Origin: Bacillus cereus
Lineage (GTDB): Bacteria; Bacillota; Bacilli; Bacillales; Bacillaceae_G
Direction of reading: 5' to 3'
Length of the DNA: 39,618 nt
NCBI RefSeq assembly: GCF_002584535.1
Contig: NZ_NUOT01000086.1
Location: forward strand, 1-39,618
This document shows, piece by piece, positions 32,692 to 39,618 of this stretch. The notes beneath the pieces were generated by a model. The model did not search any database, was not told where the DNA came from, and was given only the letters and a program-made list of their open reading frames with translations. Position numbers and translations under genes: made by a program. Each line of letters begins with the position of its first letter. Positions within the stretch are counted from its first letter, which is position 1.

Positions 32692-33744
32692 ATGAAACAA
32701 ACGTATTCCTCACAACTGATTGAAACTATCTCCCTAGAAGTAGAATCTTCACCCGTTTGGGAAGTTATCCTAGGCATAGCTGGATACACACATGCACGAA
32801 TTAGACATACATTTGATTTAGACGAGAAATGGTTGACAGACCAGAGTTCTATGCCTACGTCACTTATAAATGTTCTACAATTGATACAAGAGACTAACTT
32901 CTGGTACGGATTGCTTATGCTTCAAAACAGATTATCTTCATCATCTGTTTCAGATTTTTCGAATCATCTTTATAACCTCTCAGCTGACTGTATATATGAA
33001 ACTATTTTGCCATATGGAGGTCGGGAGCTTGAACCTTTACGAAAAGAAGCTATCGAGGCTGCTGCTTTCCGTCATAGCTTAGCCTCATTTGAGGAATATG
33101 CTACACATTTTAATGACCATGATTATTTATGTGGATACATTCGAAGTTTAGCTCGTTACTCCCGTGATGAGTTATGTGCCCTTTTTATTGAAGTGATTAC
33201 AGAATGGCATAGCTGGATAAGTCAGCAGGAGGAATGGGAGAAGTGGAATAAAGCATTATCCTTTGAACAAAAACAACATGATTCATTGGATATTACTAGA
33301 CCTGTTGAGGAGATTGAACGTATTACGGACGGAGTGAGATATCAACCAGAGCCATCTATTTGGACTGTCAAACTGATTCCTCATGTTTCATATCGTCCCT
33401 GGGTTTTAGAGCAAAGAACTTCGGACACTAAATTATTATTTTATCCATTGAGGGACGAATATTTGCTAGAACCTGGGATACCATCTATTGATCTTGTTCG
33501 CGGCCATAAGGCATTAGGAGACGAAATTCGCTTACGATTGCTATGCCAACTGTTAAGGGGACCTTCATCTCTTCAAGAGATGAGCACCCAATTCAATATT
33601 TCAAAGACTACCCTGCATCATCAACTTTCACTATTGAAAGCTGCAAAATTCATTAAGGTTGATAAAGGAATATACTCTGCCAATCCAACACAGCTTACTC
33701 ACTTTTCCAGACGTCTTACCCAGTACCTTGGAGATGACATATGA
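32692..33744 (+). CDS. ArsR-type winged-helix regulator with large N-terminal domain
   Basis: This 350-residue protein has a long N-terminal all-helical region of unknown function (about 1-260). The C-terminal ArsR/HTH_5 winged helix (about 265-345) shows LVRGHKALGDEIRLRLLCQL, SSLQEMSTQFNISKTTLHHQ and LSLLKAAKFIKVDKGIYSAN. AAAGGAGG lies before the ATG. Its end overlaps the MFS gene by 4 nt (ATGA), so it probably controls that transporter. It lacks the Cys metal-binding motif of ArsR/SmtB sensors, so a metal signal is unlikely. GC content and codon use look slightly higher than in neighbouring genes, which hints at separate acquisition. Confidence 0.85.
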   Translation: MKQTYSSQLIETISLEVESSPVWEVILGIAGYTHARIRHTFDLDEKWLTDQSSMPTSLINVLQLIQETNFWYGLLMLQNRLSSSSVSDFSNHLYNLSADCIYETILPYGGRELEPLRKEAIEAAAFRHSLASFEEYATHFNDHDYLCGYIRSLARYSRDELCALFIEVITEWHSWISQQEEWEKWNKALSFEQKQHDSLDITRPVEEIERITDGVRYQPEPSIWTVKLIPHVSYRPWVLEQRTSDTKLLFYPLRDEYLLEPGIPSIDLVRGHKALGDEIRLRLLCQLLRGPSSLQEMSTQFNISKTTLHHQLSLLKAAKFIKVDKGIYSANPTQLTHFSRRLTQYLGDDI

Positions 33745-34961
33745 AGAAATACTCTAAATCATTTAAGGCACTATGGGTGGGCGAAGTTGTATCGGAATTT
33801 GGTGGAGCGGCTGGCGGAATTCTAAATGGACTGTTACTATATCAAGTCACAGGTTCTAAGGAATGGATGGGAGTACTCTGGCTTATCTATTTTATTCCTT
33901 CTTTGCTTCTACAAATTATAAGCACTCCCTTTCTTAATTATGTTGTAAAGGAGAAGATGCTTCGTAACATACAGCTTATTCGTTCCTTTGCATACCTTTT
34001 TCCTCTGGCTGGATATATCACAGATAAGTACACAGGAACCATCCTAGGGTTAATTATTCTGCAATGTACATTGGGACTGTTGCAGCCCATCTATGCTAGC
34101 ATTTCTTTTTCCTTGCTCCCTGATATTTGTAAAGAAGAGGAGCTTACTCAGGCAAATGGGTTATTAGATGCTACCATTCGCCTTATGAGCTTTATAGCTC
34201 CCGGAGCTACATCTTTGTTGCTACTAGTAAGTCCTATACATTTTATTTATGTTTTTTCATCTATTATGTTCTTTATCAGTTTTCTTTCACTATTACAGAT
34301 TCCTATAAGAAGTACAGAAAAAGTGGCTACCTGGTCAAAAAAGTTTTGGTGGGCTGAAATGAAGACAGGATACCGTATATTCTTCAAGTATCCTTCTCTC
34401 TTAAAATTGTCTCTTCTTTCCTCCACCGTCCAGTTTGCAGTAGGAACAGCAATGGTTATTGGTATTCCGTTTATAAAAGGAGAACTTAACGGCAACTCAT
34501 GGGAATATGCCATCTTTTCTGGTGCTTTCCCAATCGGCTATGCACTAGGAATGATTTTACTTACGCGGGTTCCTAAAACACCTCAAACTATGTATCTTGG
34601 TTTAATAGGAGGAGGCCTCTCCTTTGTACTATTATTTTTTGTGCATTCCATACCATTAGCTTGGATATGTGAGTTATTAGGAGGGATTGCTTTTCCACTT
34701 TTTAATGCTCAAAGTGCAGCCGCCTTTCAGCGTGAAGCTCCTAAAGACCGCCTACCCCAACTTAGCGCTGTACGTTTGCTCTTTCTCCGAATCACCATGC
34801 CAATAGGCATAGTGTTCGCATCGTCATCCTTCTTACATATGAATATAAGACAGACATATGGAATTGCCGGATTAATAATTATCTTACCAGGATTGTTCTA
34901 TTTATTTTCTTCACTGTTTCAAAGCAAACTACCAGTGAAGAAAGAGAAGAAGACAAGTTGA
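33741..34961 (+). CDS. MFS transporter
   Basis: This 406-residue membrane protein has about 12 hydrophobic segments and the layout of MFS drug/proton antiporters of the YfmI/enterobactin-exporter-like group. It starts FKALWVGEVVSEFGGAAGGI; SFSLLPDICKEEELTQANGL after helix 4 is the NxLLxxxxRxxxxxGP-type region of such proteins. It is translationally coupled to the ArsR-type regulator. Substrate unknown; efflux is likely. A hairpin with 10-bp arms (34998-35007 and 35022-35031) follows and may end the transcript. Confidence 0.88.
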   Translation: MKKYSKSFKALWVGEVVSEFGGAAGGILNGLLLYQVTGSKEWMGVLWLIYFIPSLLLQIISTPFLNYVVKEKMLRNIQLIRSFAYLFPLAGYITDKYTGTILGLIILQCTLGLLQPIYASISFSLLPDICKEEELTQANGLLDATIRLMSFIAPGATSLLLLVSPIHFIYVFSSIMFFISFLSLLQIPIRSTEKVATWSKKFWWAEMKTGYRIFFKYPSLLKLSLLSSTVQFAVGTAMVIGIPFIKGELNGNSWEYAIFSGAFPIGYALGMILLTRVPKTPQTMYLGLIGGGLSFVLLFFVHSIPLAWICELLGGIAFPLFNAQSAAAFQREAPKDRLPQLSAVRLLFLRITMPIGIVFASSSFLHMNIRQTYGIAGLIIILPGLFYLFSSLFQSKLPVKKEKKTS

Positions 34962-34997
34962 TTACAAGAGCAATGTTTTAAAACAATAATTCCTCTT

Positions 34998-35045
34998 GAG
35001 TAGGTAGTCATTTGATATTCTCTACCTACTCTTATGTCTATATTT
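34998..35045 (+). terminator. Hairpin after the MFS gene
   Basis: GAGTAGGTAG (34998-35007) is inverted as CTACCTACTC (35022-35031). The T tract is interrupted, so the terminator is weak. Confidence 0.55.
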
Positions 35046-35097
35046 TTTGTTGCTATCCATAATTAAATCAACAATCTTAATAATCTTTTCTTAATAG

Positions 35098-35135
35098 TGC
35101 TGTCTGTAGCAAAAATGTTTATTTTGACTACAACC
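35098..35135 (+). repeat. 38-bp direct repeat, right copy
   Basis: TGCTGTCTGTAGCAAAAAT, then GTTTATTTTGACTACAACC. Pairs with 32315-32352. Confidence 0.6.
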
Positions 35136-35169
35136 AAAACAGCAACAATTTAGTAAATGTTGTATTTCC

Positions 35170-35204
35170 ATGACCTATTTTTACACGTATCTCGGCTGAA
35201 TCCC
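35170..35204 (-). repeat. 35-bp terminal-repeat-like sequence F3 (inverted)
   Basis: The complement matches F1 (29916-29950) at 33 of 35 positions; the two mismatches are at the tip (GGGATTC instead of GGGGTAC). F1 and F3 face each other and enclose 5.29 kb. Confidence 0.7.
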
Positions 35205-35324
35205 AATCTATTTAGTATCTAACTGGTATATTTTGTCTTATTCCCCCTTTTCGGGGGATGGGCAAAAACACCCAAAATAAATATAAAATTAATGCTCACT
35301 CAAAGTAATTATCTGTAGAGAAAG

Positions 35325-35383
35325 AAAATTTTTATTTAGGGGGCACTTCAAAACCTTAGCTTGATGGCGATGGGTGCTACCCC
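35325..35383. repeat. IS231-like end (copy D, inverted)
   Basis: The complement reads GGGGTAGCACCCATCG, then CCATCAAGCTAAGGTTTTG and AAGTGCCCCCTAAAT. It is nearly the left half of copy B (36956) and is inverted relative to copy C (28119), including the outer GGGGTAGCAC. The 34962-35470 gap contains this, F3 and the repeat copy, with no gene. Confidence 0.55.
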
Positions 35384-35470
35384 ATATAGAACGAATGGTT
35401 TCCGGCCCAAAATTTGGATTCATTAAAAGGTTATATAAGATGAAAAATAACATAACGAAAATCGGTCGAA

Positions 35471-35932
35471 TTATTTCTTTTTTTCTGTCTTTTTGAGCGA
35501 GGTCAAAATTACTCCATCAGGTAATATGATATCTTTTACTTCAATAAAACCATGTTTTTTATATAAAGAAAGAGCGGGCATATTTTCTTTACCTGTTTGT
35601 ACAATATACGCTTCTGAAGAGGAGAACATGTCAAATATATGTAGTAGTAACTTCGTTGCAATTCCTTTATTGAAATGATCGGGTGAAACTACTAAGCGAT
35701 GAATATCTACTACATCTTCATCAACTTTAAAAGAAATAAATCCAGTGAGTGAGTCTTCATGAAAATATCCGTAAAAAGTCTCATCGCAGTTTTGAATATC
35801 AGTTACAGTATCATATAAACGAGGGATGGCTGTACTATTTATATATCTTGCCTCAATTTCATAGGCGGGAATTTGAATTTTTAAAATAGACATAGCTGTA
35901 TCATATGAGTTTACTATTAATTTTTGAATCAT
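35471..35932 (-). CDS. GNAT-family N-acetyltransferase
   Basis: This 153-residue acetyltransferase has the acetyl-CoA-binding motif A (RLVVSPDHFNKGIATKLLLH at about 79-98, with a G-x-A turn) and motif B (NMPALSLYKKHGF at 118-130). It would transfer an acetyl group from acetyl-CoA to an amine of an unknown substrate. AAGGAG precedes ATG 35932. It is a single gene with no operon partner. Confidence 0.9.
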   Translation of the reverse strand: MIQKLIVNSYDTAMSILKIQIPAYEIEARYINSTAIPRLYDTVTDIQNCDETFYGYFHEDSLTGFISFKVDEDVVDIHRLVVSPDHFNKGIATKLLLHIFDMFSSSEAYIVQTGKENMPALSLYKKHGFIEVKDIILPDGVILTSLKKTEKKK

Positions 35933-36069
35933 AGTTTATAATCTCCTTTTTGGCTTTTTTTTCATGTGTTTGAAAAGATTTTTCATTTCTGGATATAATA
36001 ATTATAAGGGTTACGTAATAAGTTAGTTGCTAAATAGATTTACACCATAATAGAAATGGAGGGCTAAAG

Positions 36070-36138
36070 ATGGGATGGATTATCACATTAATAGTTGGTG
36101 CTATTATAGGTGCAATTGTTCTGGACTCTCCCGAGTGA
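36070..36138 (+). pseudogene. GlsB/YeaQ/YmgE-type membrane protein, truncated
   Basis: ATG 36070 follows GGAGGG and encodes MGWIITLIVGAIIGAIVL, then DSPE and a stop (22 codons). The first 14 residues match the first membrane helix of the small GlsB/YeaQ transglycosylase-associated family. The next two helices are lost, close to the IS6-type end at 36166. Confidence 0.65.
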
Positions 36139-36165
36139 ATATCGAAGCACAATGATATGTAAATT

Positions 36166-36510
36166 GGTTCTGGTGCAAATAAATAATAGATTACAAAAAT
36201 ACTGCGGATTCCTATGGGAATTTTCCTTTATGCCGCTAATCCAAACAGTTGATGGATAAAACGATGCTGATTTTGAACAGACTGCGCTCCTAACCAAATT
36301 TGCCCTTTTTTGGCCATATTCATAGCTTCCACCCCGCTCAAAATAGAGACAGCCGTTTGGTATGACTTAAACCCTAACATAGTGCGTACACGTTTCTTAA
36401 TGAAACGATGATCTTGTTCCACAATATTATTCAGATATTTGAGTTGTCTGATCTGGATACCTGCTGGCATCTTTTTTTCTTTCTTTAATTTTTGGTTCTG
36501 GTGAAAAAAT
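36166..36510 (-). mobile_element. IS6/IS240-type element remnant
   Basis: GGTTCTGGTGCAAAT at 36166-36180 is an IS6-family (IS240-like) end. The minus strand from about 36510 to the stop at 36228-36230 encodes KLKKEKKMPAGIQIRQLKYL, NNIVEQDHRFIKKRVRTM, FKSYQTAVSILSGVEAMNMA and FIHQLFGLAA. This is the transposase C-terminus with its final catalytic Glu region. Everything upstream is missing. GGTTCTGGTG recurs at 36494-36503, where the homology ends. The element is inactive. Confidence 0.8.
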
Positions 36511-36556
36511 AGTGGGATATGAAAAAAGAACGAAAGATTCCTTGCGGCATTGAATT

Positions 36557-36868
36557 TTATTGTTGCTTTATATTATTGATGAATGACTTCCATATCAAAA
36601 CTATTATTACGCCTCCACATATACATACTGCATAGATGACACCCGCGATATCTCCAAATTTTTCCAATCCGAAAGGGAGTAGAAAAGTTGCAATTCCTAC
36701 AATATAAGCAAATATACCGAATAATTTAGCTAGTTTATTTTTATCACCAATAAAAGTTTCTTCCTGATATCCAGCAATAAGAGATAAACGTTTTTTTATA
36801 TGAATTTGGTAACCACTTATTATGATAATTAAACTAACAATCGTACAAATTCCTAATCCAGCCATCAT
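36557..36868 (-). CDS. DUF3784-family membrane protein
   Basis: This 103-residue protein (from ATG 36868, behind AAGGGATG) has three membrane helices: about 4-20, 45-65 and 72-92. The motif KRLSLIAGYQEETFIGDKNK between helices 1 and 2 matches the DUF3784 family of small Gram-positive membrane proteins of unknown function. An in-frame ATG six codons earlier is possible. It is a single gene. Confidence 0.75.
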   Translation of the reverse strand: MMAGLGICTIVSLIIIISGYQIHIKKRLSLIAGYQEETFIGDKNKLAKLFGIFAYIVGIATFLLPFGLEKFGDIAGVIYAVCICGGVIIVLIWKSFINNIKQQ

Positions 36869-36955
36869 ATTCACATCCCTTTTCATAATTTCACCATAAG
36901 AAGTTATTATTCTAAATGCTTACCGTACGAAATTCGCGTTTTGTTGGTGCTATCC

Positions 36956-37074
36956 CATCGCTATCAAGCTAAGATTATGAAGTACCCCCTAAATGGAAAT
37001 TTTGTGTTTTTATAGCACCGAAGTTTGTTTTTATCGTTTTGGGGGTAACTTGTTTTCTTAAGTTGATGGACATG
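36956..37074. repeat. Short IS231-like inverted-repeat element (copy B)
   Basis: This 119-bp element has a left end CATCGCTATCAAGCTAAG and a right end that is the complement of CATGTCCATCAACTTAAGAA. It has the same CCCCC/GGGGG inner flanks as copy A. It has no coding capacity. Its right end directly abuts a Tn4430-like end. Confidence 0.65.
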
Positions 37075-37111
37075 AGGTATCGTCAGCATTTTGGAAAATA
37101 ACCACGCTAAG
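37074..37111 (+). repeat. Tn4430-like 38-bp transposon end
   Basis: GAGGTATCGTCAGCATTTTG, then GAAAATAACCACGCTAAG. It is 38 bp long and ends TAAG, as in Tn3-family repeats. It differs at only a few positions from the Tn4430 end as I recall it. The element would extend to the right, but no Tn3-type transposase is in the window. Confidence 0.65.
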
Positions 37112-37181
37112 AGTTTTTGATTCATTTTAATGTAGGTTTAAAATAAAGTTTGATCACTTTTTGCTATGTTATTCAACTAAA

Positions 37182-37535
37182 TTACTCGTTTAGTTGAATA
37201 ACAACGGTTTGTTTTAAATAATTATACTGTTTTTCATTAGTATCTTTATATGCTTCTTCCCTATTTGAAGGAATATCCATATATAAGATGTCTTCTCCAA
37301 ATTGAGAAGCTGTTAAATCGTATCGTTTCTCATTAATAATATTATAAAAATGCCATCCATCAGGTAGTTTAGTTTTCTTTAATTCCCCACCTAATATATC
37401 ATTTACTACTAATGTGGTTACACCACATTGTCCCTTTGCAGGGTTATCCTTACTCCATTTTGAACTTGATTCTAAAGACCACGATTTAGACAAAGCATTC
37501 ATTATTTGTTCTATTTGTAACGTATTATTCTCCAT
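37182..37535 (-). CDS. YunG-like conserved protein
   Basis: This 117-residue cytoplasmic protein matches the B. subtilis YunG type by its pattern: ALSKSWSLESSSKWSKDNPA, GQCGVTTLVVNDILGGEL, PDGWHFYNIINEKRYDLTAS. The GQCG and HFYN elements (Cys37, His62) might form a catalytic dyad as in papain-like folds, but that is speculation. The ATG at 37535 has AGAGAGG upstream. Function unknown. Confidence 0.75.
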   Translation of the reverse strand: MENNTLQIEQIMNALSKSWSLESSSKWSKDNPAKGQCGVTTLVVNDILGGELKKTKLPDGWHFYNIINEKRYDLTASQFGEDILYMDIPSNREEAYKDTNEKQYNYLKQTVVIQLNE

Positions 37536-37557
37536 ACAAATCCCTCTCTATAATAAA

Positions 37558-37758
37558 TTAATTTATTATAATTATAATTAAGCAAGTCGAGTAGAAGGGA
37601 GCCTTTCTACCTTGCCAATACTTTGTCGCTTCTTCTTGTTCCAGTGGAGGTAAAAAACCTATTGACGCTCCATCATCTACTACAGTTTTCAAAAGTTCAG
37701 AAAGCTCTTCAATATCTTCATTAAGTAGTTTAATCTCTTTTATTTCTAGATTTTGCAT
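37558..37758 (-). pseudogene. GNAT acetyltransferase, N-terminal fragment
   Basis: The first ~55 of 66 residues (MQNLEIKEIKLLNEDIEELS, LLKTVVDDGASIGFLPPLEQ, EEATKYWQG) match the N-terminus of a GNAT acetyltransferase. The sequence then runs into YSTCLIIIIIN and stops, before any acetyl-CoA-binding motif. It is a truncated gene. Confidence 0.7.
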
Positions 37759-37998
37759 TACTTTTCGCCCTTTTATTCACTCAATATATAATTGTATATG
37801 TTAAACTGCGCTTACTGAAGAAACGGGTCATATAATTGAACAACATCCTATGCCTTATTGCATAGTCTTATTTTTGTCATAGGCAAAACGAATAAAGATA
37901 AGAAATAATAGTGATTAATTTGCTCCTGATGTAGAAGATAAGGCTAATACTACTCCAAAAATTAGATTTTGACTCTAACTTTTAGGGGACATTGATAG

Positions 37999-39219
37999 TT
38001 AGGACATGTATTTATTTTTGGTTTTTGATAAATTTATTGTATTATTTTTTATTAAATGAACGAATAAGGCGATTAAAGGCAAAGCTGTTCCAATGAGTAA
38101 AGTTACTTCACTATTAAATTTATAGTAAGTATAACTTCCAATCCATGAACCAAAGGCTCCTCCCAAAAAGAAAATAGTCATATATAATCCATTAAGCCTG
38201 TTTCTTATCTCGGGATTCAAACCAAAGATAACTTTTTGACCTAATAATAAATTTCCTGCTACACCAATATCAATGCAAATGCCTGAAATAAGTATTAAAA
38301 TTACACTAAATAGTGAATGATCTTGAACAAAAAATAATAGTACGATAGATAATAGTACGAGCGCCATTGATACATTAGTCATTGTAAAAATATAACCTTT
38401 ATCTGCTATTTTACCAATAGTAGGAGTTAAGAGAGCTCCTGCTATTGCAACAAAACCAAACAATGCAATTTCATTATTTGAAAAATGTAATGGCTCAGCC
38501 CTTAATAAAATTGGAATAACTGTCCAATAAAGACTAAATGTTGCAAATAAACATGCGTGATAAAAAGCTCTTTGTTGTAAAGCAGAAGTATTTATTAGTA
38601 GCTTTACCATAGAAGCTATTAAATTTGGATATAACATGTTACTAGTCGACACTACTTTATAATTGGGCAAAAATTTTATAATTAACAGTAATACGACAAC
38701 TAGAGTTATTAATGAAAAAAGAAATACCATTCTCCAGCCGAACCATTCTGCTATTCCGATAGATAATGGACGAGCAATCATAATCCCAATCAATAAACCA
38801 CTCATTACTTTACCCACATACTTACCAGTCTCTTCAATAGGCACAATCCTCATTGTTAGCGGAACTAACATTTGAGCCGCACAAGCTCCAATACCAATCA
38901 CAGTTGTTAATATTAAAAAAATAATTCCATTTGTCGAAATTAGCGTACCAATTAAGGAAATAATAGTTAGCCCGATAAGAATTCCGATTATTTTCTTACT
39001 TTTAAATAAATCAGCCATTGGCACGATAAAAAATAAGCCCAATCCATACCCAATTTGCGTCAAGGTGGTGAGCAATCCAGATAAATCAGAAGAGATGTTC
39101 AAATCCTTTGCAATGAATTGTACAATTGGTTGTGCATAATAAATATTTGCAGCAAGCGAACCACAACTAATTGCCAAAATAAATATTAGAAAATTTGTCT
39201 TTTTAGTCAACTTTATCAT
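37999..39219 (-). CDS. MFS transporter, NepI/YgaY-like
   Basis: This 406-residue protein has about 12 membrane helices and the family signature SCGSLAANIYYAQPIVQFIA near the first helix, shared by bacterial MFS drug/sugar antiporters. MADLFKSKKIIG in the loop between helices 2 and 3 corresponds to the GxLaDrxGrR MFS motif. SGLLIGIMIARPLSIGIAEW matches motif C-like helix 5. The start ATG 39219 has AAAAGGA directly before it, an unusually short spacing. A partial TetR gene lies 60 nt upstream on the same strand, probably its regulator. Substrate unknown. Confidence 0.88.
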   Translation of the reverse strand: MIKLTKKTNFLIFILAISCGSLAANIYYAQPIVQFIAKDLNISSDLSGLLTTLTQIGYGLGLFFIVPMADLFKSKKIIGILIGLTIISLIGTLISTNGIIFLILTTVIGIGACAAQMLVPLTMRIVPIEETGKYVGKVMSGLLIGIMIARPLSIGIAEWFGWRMVFLFSLITLVVVLLLIIKFLPNYKVVSTSNMLYPNLIASMVKLLINTSALQQRAFYHACLFATFSLYWTVIPILLRAEPLHFSNNEIALFGFVAIAGALLTPTIGKIADKGYIFTMTNVSMALVLLSIVLLFFVQDHSLFSVILILISGICIDIGVAGNLLLGQKVIFGLNPEIRNRLNGLYMTIFFLGGAFGSWIGSYTYYKFNSEVTLLIGTALPLIALFVHLIKNNTINLSKTKNKYMS

Positions 39220-39278
39220 TCCTTTTATTTATTTTAATTTTTTGGTACGTTCGTTCCGGAATTGTTAAAAAAGAAAGA

Positions 39279-39617
39279 CTATAGGTCCGCAATAGTCTTA
39301 TCCACTAGATTATAGGCTAGATTTTTCTCTTTTTTATATTTGGACATTAAATTAAGGCTATGATTTAAACTCAATAAAGAATATGCAACTAATTCAGAGT
39401 TAGCCTCTTGTAAAATTTCTCCTTTCTTTTTTCCTTCTTCAATGACTTGCTTAAATACTTTTTCAAGTTCATTAAAATCATTTATAAGTATTTCTTCTAT
39501 GGAAGGATCGATATGTCCAATAAGCAGTGACGAATTAGTTATAATACAACTTTTAGGAATGTCATCTAAATAGCATTTTTCAATATGTTGATAAAAAAAA
39601 GATTTAAGTGATGCTTT
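39279..39617 (-). CDS. TetR-family regulator, partial (C-terminal domain)
   Basis: An open frame enters from the right edge and stops at TAG 39279-39281 (113 residues seen). KASLKSFFYQHIEKCYLDDI, KSCIITNSSLLIGHIDPSIE and VIEEGKKKGEILQEANSELV are typical of the ligand-binding domain of TetR regulators with the GCLLVNSA-like motif. The DNA-binding part lies outside the window. The position upstream of the MFS gene suggests that it controls that gene. Confidence 0.75.
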   Translation of the reverse strand, partial: KASLKSFFYQHIEKCYLDDIPKSCIITNSSLLIGHIDPSIEEILINDFNELEKVFKQVIEEGKKKGEILQEANSELVAYSLLSLNHSLNLMSKYKKEKNLAYNLVDKTIADL

Positions 39618-39618
39618 C

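Noticed and set aside
182-39617. TetR N-terminal fragment at the left edge and TetR C-terminal fragment at the right edge might be halves of one gene in a circular molecule.
   Set aside because: About 200 bp of unrelated hairpins separate them even if the window were closed, and nothing shows circularity. They are more simply two different genes.

Overview
The window is AT-rich, low-GC Gram-positive DNA. Gene starts carry strong AAGGAGG-type ribosome binding sites. The mobile-DNA debris is typical of the Bacillus cereus / B. thuringiensis group: IS231-like terminal repeats, a Tn4430-like 38-bp end, IS240/IS6-type, IS66-type and IS256-type transposase remnants. A complete tyrosine recombinase, degraded insertion sequences and truncated genes suggest a plasmid or an accessory chromosomal island. 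The species and replicon type are inferences. I see no replication gene, rRNA, tRNA or CRISPR array.

Layout. Positions 1-1300 hold broken mobile DNA: a truncated TetR gene, a short IS231-like repeat and a doubly deleted IS256-type transposase. Positions 1305-2126 encode an alpha/beta hydrolase that seems to lack its catalytic Asp and His. Positions 2720-5470 hold an ABC exporter (ATPase plus permease) and a TetR regulator. Positions 5804-18662 form a tightly packed 14-gene unit on the plus strand: an SDR reductase, ten consecutive-type KAS III (FabH-like) ketosynthase genes, one 3-hydroxyacyl-CoA dehydrogenase and one luciferase-like flavin monooxygenase (13 genes in all). A strong terminator follows, then a methylmalonyl-CoA epimerase and a biotin-dependent carboxyltransferase beta subunit (19042-20999). 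Positions 21000-29000 hold nested IS6/IS66 remnants, a DUF3224-type gene, the recombinase with a divergent HTH protein, a frameshifted Rpn-type nuclease, an alpha/beta hydrolase and a tubby-like protein. Positions 29046-35204 hold a PhzF-like protein, a resolvase fragment, a VOC protein, an AraC regulator, and an ArsR-type regulator plus MFS pair. Part of this stretch is framed by 35-bp inverted repeats. The right end holds small genes, further IS remnants, an MFS transporter and a partial TetR gene.

The most striking content is the ketosynthase cluster. I name the ten genes KS1 to KS10 in order. Four (KS1, KS2, KS8, KS9) keep the Cys-His-Asn triad. KS4 and KS6 keep Cys and His but have His in place of Asn. 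KS7 and KS10 keep Cys but replace His with Thr or Ser and Asn with Asp. KS3 and KS5 have lost the Asn, and KS5 has no Cys at all. KS3-KS4 and KS5-KS6 are two copies of one degenerate-plus-active pair, which recalls the PqsB-PqsC heterodimer. There is no acyl carrier protein, acyltransferase, thioesterase or modular PKS. The CoA-type dehydrogenase and the methylmalonyl-CoA genes point to an ACP-independent route on CoA thioesters, comparable in principle to nonactin assembly. The product is unknown to me.

Regulation is unusually readable. The ABC promoter and the cluster promoter both have consensus -35/-10 boxes with 17-bp spacers. Each is flanked by two copies of one palindrome (TTTGAAAT, 13-14 nt, ATTTCAAA) whose centres are 66-67 bp apart. 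The divergent TetR gene shares the second set. This links the exporter, the regulator and the biosynthetic operon into one inferred regulon.
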